Part shown: positions 18,916-27,768 of the stretch, piece by piece
How positions within the stretch are numbered: the stretch's first letter is position 1
Layout of the letters: each line of letters starts with the position of its first letter
NCBI GenBank assembly: GCA_025937755.1
Contig: JAICQR010000007.1
Coordinates: forward strand, 1-41,773
DNA from: Gemmatimonadales bacterium
Lineage (GTDB): Bacteria; Gemmatimonadota; Gemmatimonadetes; Gemmatimonadales; GWC2-71-9
Length of the DNA: 41,773 nucleotides
Direction: 5' to 3'
The notes under the pieces: model-generated
The model's database searches: none
What the model was told of the DNA's origin: nothing
The model's input: the letters and a program-made list of their open reading frames with translations, nothing else
Program-made: the position numbers and the translations under genes

Positions 18916-19862
18916 GCGACGTCGGGCTGCACCAGGTGAGCTTCCAGCGAGACGGACGGACCGTCCTCGACGTCGAGAGTCTTCGCTTCCCCTCCCGCAG
19001 TATGACGGCGGTGCTGGGGCCCAACGGTGCCGGCAAGACCACCCTGCTGCGGCTGGTTGCCGGGCTCGAGCGCCCGGCCGCCGGTCATATCACGATCGGT
19101 GGCGAGCGGCTCAGCCGCGACGGCGCACCCCGCACCGCGCTGGCACTGTCGGACGCAGTGTTCGTTCGGGGAACCGTGCGGCGTAACCTGGATCTGGGAC
19201 TGGCGCTTCGCGATGTGCCAATGGCCGAACGCGAGATTCGGGTGCGCGATGCGGCCGACGAGTGCGGCATCACCGACCTGCTGGACCGGCCTGCGCGACA
19301 GCTATCGTCGGGCGAGGCGCAGCGGGTAAACCTCGCCCGCGCGCTTTGCTTGCGAGCCGAGGTGATCCTGCTGGACGAGCCGCTGGCCGCGGTAGACCGG
19401 CTGACGCGCCGGGCGCTGCTCGACGACCTGCCCCGGCTCCTCCGCGCTGCCGGTGCGACGGTGATTCTGGTGACCCACGATCGGGAAGAGGCATTCCGGC
19501 TGGGCGAGCGGATCGTGGTGATGGTGGGTGGTCAGGTGCGCGCCGAAGGCGCGCGCCGGGACCTGCTGATGGCGCCGCCCGATGCCGACACCGCCGGGTT
19601 GCTGGGATTTCTGCTGCTGGAAGATGCCGACGGGCCGGTGGCGGTGGCTCCCGGAGAACTGCGCGCCGGCCCCGGCGCCGGCGGGCCCCAGGTTGGCTTC
19701 ACCCTGCAGGTGGCGGATGTCCTCGACCTCGGTCGCCAGCGACTGGTGACCGGCACCATCGGCGGCCGGCCAGTGGAGCTGACGCTGCCGGAGAAGGCGC
19801 CGTCGCCCGAGAAGGGCGCGATGTTTCCGGTGCATGCCAGGTCGGTGGTGCGGCTGCGGTAG
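18912..19862 (+). CDS. tupC: Tungstate ABC transporter ATP-binding protein
   Basis: Walker [18 protein letters not shown], signature LSSGEAQRVNLARAL, Walker B VILLDEPLAAVD; ATGA overlap with the permease. Confidence 0.85.
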   Translation: MSDVGLHQVSFQRDGRTVLDVESLRFPSRSMTAVLGPNGAGKTTLLRLVAGLERPAAGHITIGGERLSRDGAPRTALALSDAVFVRGTVRRNLDLGLALRDVPMAEREIRVRDAADECGITDLLDRPARQLSSGEAQRVNLARALCLRAEVILLDEPLAAVDRLTRRALLDDLPRLLRAAGATVILVTHDREEAFRLGERIVVMVGGQVRAEGARRDLLMAPPDADTAGLLGFLLLEDADGPVAVAPGELRAGPGAGGPQVGFTLQVADVLDLGRQRLVTGTIGGRPVELTLPEKAPSPEKGAMFPVHARSVVRLR

Positions 19863-19894
19863 GGCGGAAAGGCGGTCGGGCGGTCAGGCGCTGA
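19863..19894. repeat. GGCGGTNN octamer tandem repeat
   Basis: GGCGGAAA GGCGGTCG GGCGGTCA GGCGCTGA immediately after the tupC TAG stop; GCGGTAG overlaps the stop itself. Confidence 0.8.
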
Positions 19895-19940
19895 GCGCAG
19901 CGCGAGGGCCGCGGCGTGGCACGACATTGTTGACACTTAC

Positions 19941-19969
19941 TTGCCGCTGCCCCGTCTCGCCTCTAGACT
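19941..19969 (+). promoter_or_regulatory. Putative sigma70-like promoter for tRNA-Ser
   Basis: TTGCCG (19941-19946), 17-bp spacer, TAGACT (19964-19969), mature tRNA begins at 19978. Confidence 0.4.
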
Positions 19970-19977
19970 CCGCCCGA

Positions 19978-20064
19978 GGCGTGGTGGCCGAGTGGTTTAA
20001 GGCAGCGGTCTTGAAAACCGCCGAACGGGTAACCGTTCCGTGAGTTCGAATCTCACCCACGCCG
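19978..20064 (+). tRNA. tRNA-Ser(TGA)
   Basis: Acceptor GGCGTGG/CCACGCC, GGCCGAG D-arm, anticodon loop CTTGAAA, long variable arm, GTGAGTTCGAATCTCAC T-arm; CCA not encoded. Confidence 0.95.
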
Positions 20065-20103
20065 CTGGTACGATCCTCCTTCACCTCAACCGACGAGGCT
20101 CGC

Positions 20104-21204
20104 ATGACACGGAAGGTCACCGTGCTTGCCGCGCTCTGCATGCTCGCCGGCTGCACGCCCGCCGCCGAACGGTCGACTGGCGCTGATTCGACCGCTCAGC
20201 CCAACGTTGCCGCACCCCGCGCCGACTCTGCTCGGCGCGCTGGCGCACCACCCGACACCACTCCCCCCGCTGACATCTCCCACGGCGAGGCGCCCGTGGG
20301 CGCGCCGGGCGCGTCGCCTGCGCCGGTGTCGGCTCGGCTGGCTCCTCGCGAGCCGGGTCGCCTGCACCACGTTCGGATGGAGATGCGCCACGCCACGGTG
20401 GAGATCGCGTCCGGCGTGAAATACGCGGCGTGGACCTTCGACGGCAAGGTGCCTGGTCCGGTACTGAGGGTCCGCCAGGGAGACACCGTTGCCTTTACCC
20501 TCGTCAACAAGGCGGACATCCCCCACAGCATGGATTTCCACGCCGCCGAGATCGCACCGGACAAGTACTACCGGAACCTGATGCCGGGTGACTCGATCCA
20601 GTACCGCTTCGTCGCGCGGGTGCCAGGGGCGTTCCTGTATCACTGCGGAACTGCACCAGTCGCCATGCACATCGCCAATGGCATGTACGGCGCGCTGATC
20701 GTGGACCCGCCGACGCCGCTGCCCCGGGCCGAGGAGCTGGTCTTCGTCCAGAGCGAGTTCTACCTGACCCGCAATCGGAACACCGAGGGCGCCTACATGC
20801 TCGACTGGTTCGAGATGCTGGGTCAGGCTCCAGATCACGTCGTCTTCAACGGCAGGGCCGCGCAGTACTCCACCCACCCCATCGACGTCGAGCCCAACAA
20901 GCTGCTCCGGCTCTACGTGGTCAACGCCGGTCCCAACCGGACCTCGGCGTTCCATGTGGTGGGTGGCATCTTCGAGCGGGTGTTCCTCGACGGTTCGATG
21001 GCCAACCCGCTTCGCGGAGTGCAGACGGTGGGAGTGCCAATGGGTGGAGGTTCCATTTTCGAGATCCGCCTCAGGGAGGCCGGGGAGTATCCCTTTGTCT
21101 CGCACGCCTTCGCCGACGCCACCAAGGGCGCTGTGGGTGTCCTGCGCGCGGTGGATCCGAATGCCCCTGCCACAGCCCGTACCGGCCCGCCGATGCAGCA
21201 CTGA
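20104..21204 (+). CDS. Two-domain copper protein resembling class II (AniA-type) nitrite reductase NirK; lipoprotein
   Basis: Lipobox CMLAGC; Cu-ligand motifs HSMDFHAA, YHCGTAPVAMHIANGMYGALIV, SAFHVVGG, VSHAFADATKGAVGVLRA. Confidence 0.75.
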   Translation: MTRKVTVLAALCMLAGCTPAAERSTGADSTAQPNVAAPRADSARRAGAPPDTTPPADISHGEAPVGAPGASPAPVSARLAPREPGRLHHVRMEMRHATVEIASGVKYAAWTFDGKVPGPVLRVRQGDTVAFTLVNKADIPHSMDFHAAEIAPDKYYRNLMPGDSIQYRFVARVPGAFLYHCGTAPVAMHIANGMYGALIVDPPTPLPRAEELVFVQSEFYLTRNRNTEGAYMLDWFEMLGQAPDHVVFNGRAAQYSTHPIDVEPNKLLRLYVVNAGPNRTSAFHVVGGIFERVFLDGSMANPLRGVQTVGVPMGGGSIFEIRLREAGEYPFVSHAFADATKGAVGVLRAVDPNAPATARTGPPMQH

Positions 21205-21249
21205 GGCACCCTTGCGTCCCCCTGTCTGCCCGGCGAACTTGAGGCCCCG

Positions 21250-21340
21250 GGAGTCGTGGCCGAGAGGCTGAAGGCGGCGGTTTGCTAAACCGTTATAGGG
21301 CCTAAAAGCCCTATCGAGGGTTCGAATCCCTCCGACTCCG
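21250..21340 (+). tRNA. tRNA-Ser(GCT)
   Basis: Acceptor GGAGTCG/CGACTCC, anticodon loop TTGCTAA, long variable arm TAGGGC-CTAAAA-GCCCTA, GAGGGTTCGAATCCCTC T-arm. Confidence 0.95.
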
Positions 21341-21343
21341 CTG

Positions 21344-21364
21344 TTCCCACTTCCCACTCCCCAC
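21344..21364. repeat. TTCCCAC heptamer tandem repeat
   Basis: TTCCCAC TTCCCAC TCCCCAC, then TCC-ATG of gltX. Confidence 0.85.
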
Positions 21365-21367
21365 TCC

Positions 21368-22798
21368 ATGCCCCGCGTCCGCTTCGCCCCATCCCCTACC
21401 GGCTACCTCCATGTCGGTGGCGCCCGCACCGCTCTCTTCAACTGGCTCTACGCCAGGAAGACCGGCGGCACCATGGTGCTGCGTATCGAGGATACCGACC
21501 GGGAGCGGAGCACCGACGCTCATACCCAGGTCATCCTCGAGGGGCTCACCTGGCTGGGCATCACTTGGGACGAGGGGCCGCTGTTCCAGGGCGCCAACCT
21601 CGAGCAGCACCAGGCGGATGTCCGCGCGCTGCTCAACGCCGGGAAGGCCTATCACTGCTTCTGTACCCGCGAGGAACTCGAGGCGCAGCGGGCCACAGCG
21701 GCCGCGCAGAAAACCGGCTTCCGTTACAACGGCCGGTGCCGGTCGGTCACGCCGGACGAAGCCGCGCAGCGGCTGGCCGCCGGTGAGGAAGCCACCGTCC
21801 GGATTCGCATGCCTGACGAGGAACTTGCGTGGGACGACGCGGTGCACGGCCGGATCAGTTTTCAGGGTCACGACCTCGACGACTTCGTGGTCCTGCGAAG
21901 CGACGGCACGCCCATCTACAACCTCGCGGTGGTATCCGACGACATCGCCATGCAGATCACTCATGTGATCCGGGGTGACGATCACGTCTCCAACACGCCG
22001 AAACAGATCGCGATCTACCGTGCACTGGGCGCGCCGGAGCCGGTATTCGCCCACGTCCCCATGATCCTGGGAAGCGACGGGAAGAAGCTCTCCAAGCGCC
22101 ACGGTGCAACTGCTGTCGGCGACTACCAGGACCAGGGCATCTTCCCCGCCGCCATGCGCAACTTCCTGGCGCTGCTGGGCTGGTCACCGGGCGGCGACCG
22201 CGAGATCCTGCCGGAAGCAGAAATGATCGAGCTGTTTTCGCTTGAGGGGATCCAGAGCAAGCCGGCGGTGTTCGACACCGCCAAGCTGGAATGGATGAAC
22301 GGGCAGTACCTGTCGGCAACACCCGCCGCCGAGCTGCTTCCTGCGGTGACACGCCAATTGGGTCTTCTTGGCGTCGACTCGGGAAGCCGACCGCTGGAGC
22401 CGCTGATCGACGGAGTGAAAGCTCGCTCCCGGACCATCCTGCAGCTGGCAGAGCAGGTGGCAGTGCGCCTTGCCGGGCCCAGGGGCGAGCCCGACGCCCG
22501 CGGGATCGCGCTGCGCAAGAAGCTGGGTTCCGCGTTCGCCGAGCACCTGCGGCGCGCTGTCGCCGTGCTTGAATCGCTCCCGGACGATCAGTGGAGAGCT
22601 GAACCCATCCTGGCGGCGCTGACCGCGAGCGCCGAATCCGCGGGAGCGAAGCTGGGCGACGCGCTTCAGCCCATCCGTGTGGTGCTCACGGGCAGTACGG
22701 TCTCGGAGCCAGTCAACGAGTTGCTGGTGCTGGTGGGACGGGAGGCCGCGCTGGAGCGGCTCGGACGAGGCGCCGCCGAGATGGAGAGCGTGGGTTGA
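21368..22798 (+). CDS. gltX: Glutamyl-tRNA synthetase
   Basis: RVRFAPSPTGYLHVGGARTALFNWLYAR, MILGSDGKKLSKRHGATAV. Confidence 0.97.
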   Translation: MPRVRFAPSPTGYLHVGGARTALFNWLYARKTGGTMVLRIEDTDRERSTDAHTQVILEGLTWLGITWDEGPLFQGANLEQHQADVRALLNAGKAYHCFCTREELEAQRATAAAQKTGFRYNGRCRSVTPDEAAQRLAAGEEATVRIRMPDEELAWDDAVHGRISFQGHDLDDFVVLRSDGTPIYNLAVVSDDIAMQITHVIRGDDHVSNTPKQIAIYRALGAPEPVFAHVPMILGSDGKKLSKRHGATAVGDYQDQGIFPAAMRNFLALLGWSPGGDREILPEAEMIELFSLEGIQSKPAVFDTAKLEWMNGQYLSATPAAELLPAVTRQLGLLGVDSGSRPLEPLIDGVKARSRTILQLAEQVAVRLAGPRGEPDARGIALRKKLGSAFAEHLRRAVAVLESLPDDQWRAEPILAALTASAESAGAKLGDALQPIRVVLTGSTVSEPVNELLVLVGREAALERLGRGAAEMESVG

Positions 22799-23997
22799 TG
22801 CGCCGCTCGGCGCTTCCACTCCTCTCCCTCTGGCTGGTTACCGCCTGTGCCGGTGGAGCGCTTCCTCCGGCGACGCCGGCACCCGGCCCCGTGCCGGCGC
22901 CTCCGCTCCCGGAGGCGCCGCCGGTGGTGGTCGAGACACCCGAAGCACTGCCGGAGCCGGCACCACCTGCCCCGGCTCCGAAGGTCGCGAGCATCACGCT
23001 CGCCTTTACCGGCGATATCAACCTCGGCACTGCGACGCTGCCTGGCGGCATTCCGCCGGATAGTGGCCGCGGGGTCCTCCGCGCGGCGGCGCGGTACCTC
23101 ACCGGTGACCTCGTGGTTGGCAACCTCGAAGGTGTATTCGCCGACACCGGCATTTCGGAGAAATGCATCCGGCGACGCGGCAACAAGATCGAGGAACGCC
23201 CCAATTGCTACGCTTTTCGCACCCCGACCTGGCTCGCGCCCCGGCTGGTTGATGCCGGCTTCACCCATCTCAACCTCGCCAACAACCACTCCGGTGACCT
23301 CGGCACCGCCGGTCGCGCAACCACGCTCGAAACGGTGCGCACGCTGGGTCTGGTGCCGTATGGGCTGACCGGCAGTATCGCACTCGACACCCTCACCCGC
23401 GGTGATAGCATCAGCACCGTGGCGCTGATCGGTTTCGCAACCTATCCCTTTGCGTACAACCTGCTCGACCTCGAGCGAAGCCGGGCGGTCGTCGATTCGG
23501 TGCGGCAGCTCGCGGACGTGGTGATCGTCACCTTTCACGGCGGCGACGAAGGCAGCGATGCGCTCCACGTGCCGGAAGGCCCCGAGTTTCTGGGGAACGA
23601 GCCGCGAGGCGAGCTCCGCCGGTGGGCGCGGGTGGTGCTCGACGCCGGCGCCGATGCCGTCATCGGTCACGGGCCTCACGTGCTGCGGGGCATCGAGTTC
23701 CATGACGGCAAGCCAATCGTCTATTCGCTCGGCAACTTTGCCACCTACCGCGGCTTCAGCGTGAGTGGCCCGCTTGGCATCACCGGGGTGCTGTCGCTGG
23801 AACTGGGCGGCGATGGCACCTTCCTCACCGGGCGCTTTGTGCCGATGCACCAGGCGCCACGCCGAGGGCCCGCACCCGATCCCGCGGCACGCGCCATCGA
23901 GTTGCTCCGGCGGCTCTCGGCCGAGGATTTTGGCCCCCGCGCGGCACGGGTGCTCGACGACGGCTCCATCCTCCCGCCTGCCTCCGCGAACGACTAA
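22798..23997 (+). CDS. CapA-family (PGA_cap-like) lipoprotein
   Basis: Lipobox WLVTACAGG; ITLAFTGDINLG, GNLEGVFADTG, NLANNHSGDLGTAG, IGHGPHVLRGIEFHDGKPIVYSLGNF. Proline-rich linker after the signal peptide. Confidence 0.88.
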   Translation: MRRSALPLLSLWLVTACAGGALPPATPAPGPVPAPPLPEAPPVVVETPEALPEPAPPAPAPKVASITLAFTGDINLGTATLPGGIPPDSGRGVLRAAARYLTGDLVVGNLEGVFADTGISEKCIRRRGNKIEERPNCYAFRTPTWLAPRLVDAGFTHLNLANNHSGDLGTAGRATTLETVRTLGLVPYGLTGSIALDTLTRGDSISTVALIGFATYPFAYNLLDLERSRAVVDSVRQLADVVIVTFHGGDEGSDALHVPEGPEFLGNEPRGELRRWARVVLDAGADAVIGHGPHVLRGIEFHDGKPIVYSLGNFATYRGFSVSGPLGITGVLSLELGGDGTFLTGRFVPMHQAPRRGPAPDPAARAIELLRRLSAEDFGPRAARVLDDGSILPPASAND

Positions 23998-24005
23998 GCT
24001 TCGGC

Positions 24006-24635
24006 ATGAGCGAGAATCGACCTGGAGGTCCCTCCCCCGTCGCCATCGCGGCGAGCCAGAACCCGGTGCAGCTCCGCGCGGGGCTGATCGACGACGACCG
24101 CACGCCGTCGGGCATGGTGTGCATGGCGACGTGGCGCGAGGAAAAGCTGGTGGCGCGGTGCGTCCTTCCGCCGGAGACCTGGGAGCAGATCGACGATTTC
24201 GGGTTGCTGGCCGATCCGGTGCAGGTTGTGCTGCTGGCCCGCGAGGCGCCCCCGGGGCTTCAGTGCCAGCTGTTCGCCATCGTGCCGCTGCCGGAAGACC
24301 TGGAGGAGGACGACGACGAAGAGGAGGAACTGGAGGAGGATGAGGATGAACCGTGGGCGGCGAGCGTTCCAAGCTCGGCCTACGAGAAAGTCATTGCCGA
24401 GGAAGGGGACGAGGAGGAAGACGAAGAACCACGGGTGGCGACGTTGCCGCTGGGCACCATCGTCCGGTACAGCCATGACCGGGTGCACCCGGACAGCCTG
24501 CCGCACGAGGCGGCTGATGTGCTGCGCAAGGTGATCGAGGGACAGACAGCCGAGATGGTGGACCGGGCGCTCGCCCGTCTGTTCGACGAGATGATCGAGC
24601 GGGAAAGCGAGGCCGGAGAGGGCGACGCCGTCTGA
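24006..24635 (+). CDS. Hypothetical protein with Asp/Glu-rich tract
   Basis: 209 aa ORF; EDLEEDDDEEEELEEDEDEPW and EEGDEEEDEEP tracts. Confidence 0.7.
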   Translation: MSENRPGGPSPVAIAASQNPVQLRAGLIDDDRTPSGMVCMATWREEKLVARCVLPPETWEQIDDFGLLADPVQVVLLAREAPPGLQCQLFAIVPLPEDLEEDDDEEEELEEDEDEPWAASVPSSAYEKVIAEEGDEEEDEEPRVATLPLGTIVRYSHDRVHPDSLPHEAADVLRKVIEGQTAEMVDRALARLFDEMIERESEAGEGDAV

Positions 24636-24640
24636 CGCCG

Positions 24641-25084
24641 TCAGACCATCGCGCGGCTCCTGAATCGCCAGAGCCGTTCGAGCATCCGGTCCAGAAAGCC
24701 GTGAATCACGAAAGCATTGACCGCATCTGACGTGCCCGCCGCATCGGCGCCCCACAGACCGGCCCGCTTCTGCTCAGCCTCGAAATCACCCTGGATCCAG
24801 ACCCGCTCGTCGGCGGTGTAGAGCATCGGCAACCGGGGAAAGAACTGCTGGGTCACGGCGTTGACGCCCGGGCCCCCGATGGCAATCGTGGGATGGCGCT
24901 GGAGCACATCGCTCGCGTAATACTCCTCGTCCCCGGTGATCACCGCGCGCCGTCCCCACTGGCCGTCGCCCCGCCTGGCGATCTCGGCGCCGAGCCACTC
25001 CGCGAGCGGACGCTCGCGATCCCGGGCACTCTCGGAGGACCCGGTGACCAGCACGATCGTCTCTGCGTCGTCAAGCAATCTCAT
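24641..25084 (-). CDS. Hypothetical protein
   Basis: 147 aa; overlaps upstream 25081-25974 by 4 bp; IAIGGPGVNAVTQQFFPRLPMLYTADERVWIQGDFE; no family recognised. Confidence 0.65.
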   Translation of the reverse strand: MRLLDDAETIVLVTGSSESARDRERPLAEWLGAEIARRGDGQWGRRAVITGDEEYYASDVLQRHPTIAIGGPGVNAVTQQFFPRLPMLYTADERVWIQGDFEAEQKRAGLWGADAAGTSDAVNAFVIHGFLDRMLERLWRFRSRAMV

Positions 25085-25957
25085 GGAGCCAGTGGCTGCA
25101 GTGTGGGTTCCTTGTCACTCGGTGGCGGAGTCCGGCGATTTCGCTCGAACTCACGCTCTGCCTGCTTGCGTTCACGAATCTCCCGAATAGTGGTCTTGAA
25201 CTCGGCGAGATTGCTGGACCGCTGCGACGCCTGACGCAGGTCCTCGTACAGCCATTCCGAACGATCAAAGGCGAGAGCTTCATTGCCACCGTACGGAATG
25301 GGCAGGAGCGCCAGCAGCGCGGCCGGAACCTTGAGCCCGGCCACGTGGATCCACTTCGAGTCCAGGCCGAATTTGGCACCGGCGATGTTCGTGGTCCAGC
25401 TGGGCAGCTGCACGCCGCGCGAGGCCGGATCTGCGGCCAGTGAGTCCAGAAACTCCTGGATCACCCGGGTCACCACACTGTCGGCCAGCTCACGGGGATC
25501 TCCCGTCAACCGGGCCGCCAATTCGCGGGGCGGAAGAGGCAGCGGCCGGACCCAGAGCTTGCCACTCGCCAGTGCGGCGCCGATCCGTCCCGGCGCGAGC
25601 CCACCTGCGCTGGCCTCCGGCTCAGTTCCGGACGCCGCTCCATCGGTGTCACGGACGGCGGCGCTCGAATCTGGCCTCCCGCGCTGCGCGGCAGCCGGAG
25701 TGCCGGCCGGTCGCTGCGTTGCCTGGGCTCGCCGCCTGGCTGCCGGCGCTGCTTCGGCGGGAGATGGTTCGGCCGGTGGCGGCTGAACCGGCTCGAGGTA
25801 TACCGGCAATTCCACCATCCGCATGTCGGACGCCGGTGTCTCCAGGCTGACCTGAACCCGCGCAAGGCTTACCACCACCGCGAGCACGATCGCGTGCGCC
25901 AGCAGGCTTGCCGCGAACGCAGGCCAGCCGGCCCGACGATCGCGTGGCAGCTCGAGC

Positions 25958-25974
<17 letters not shown>
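25081..25974 (-). CDS. TonB-N-terminus-like single-TM protein with novel C-terminal region
   Basis: Short cytosolic N-term, TM (FAASLLAHAIVLAVVVSLA), Pro/Ala-rich linker (YLEPVQPPPAEPSPAEAAPAAR); C-terminus does not look like a TonB CTD. Confidence 0.65.
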
Positions 25975-27153
<1,179 letters not shown>

Positions 27154-27154
<1 letters not shown>

Positions 27155-27768
27155 CACTCTGCCTCCTGCAGCACGGGGTTGGCCAGCACGCCCACACCCG
27201 GGATCTCCACTTCGATGAGGTCGCCATCGGCCAGGCGGCCGGTCCCGGCCGGCGTACCGGTGGCAACAAGGTCCCCCGGCTCCAGCGTCATGACGCCGCT
27301 GATATAGGCCAGAAGGTCGGGAATGCCGAATACCATGTCGCTCGCAATCGCCCGCTGGCGTTCCTCGCCGTTCAGCCGGGAGACGATCTCCAGTGACTGC
27401 CAGTCCACACCGGGAAGGATGGGAACGCCAACCGGGCAGAATGTGTCGAATCCCTTCGCCCGTCCCCACTGACCGTCGAGCTTCTGCAGGTCGCGCGCGG
27501 TCACGTCGTTCACGCAGGCAAATCCACCGATCGCCGCTTCGGCCTCCGCCAGCGACGCCCGCCGCAGCCGGCGTCCCACCACCACGCCGATCTCGGCCTC
27601 GAACTCGACGTGCTGCGACGCGGCGGGCAGCATGATGGGCTCGCCCGGGCCAATCACGGCGCTGGGCGGCTTGAAGAACAGCATCGGCCGCTCGGGCACG
27701 GCATTGCCCAGTTCCGTGGCGTGCGCGGCGTAGTTGCGGCCCACACAGACGATCTTGCCGGGCGTCAT
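27154..27768 (-). CDS. Fumarylacetoacetate hydrolase family protein
   Basis: KIVCVGRNYAAHATELG, FEAEIGVVVGRRLR, GYVNDVTARDLQ-like segment (ACVNDVTARDLQKLDGQW), GDLVATGTPAGTG. Confidence 0.92.

Noticed and set aside
19930-19935. TTGACA as -35 of the tRNA-Ser promoter
   Set aside because: No -10-like hexamer at a 16-18 bp spacing; the TTGCCG/TAGACT pair fits the tRNA start better.
19978-20064. Candidate selenocysteine tRNA (given nearby selA)
   Set aside because: Anticodon is TGA (reads UCN serine), not TCA, and the acceptor/T-arm lengths are normal for tRNA-Ser.
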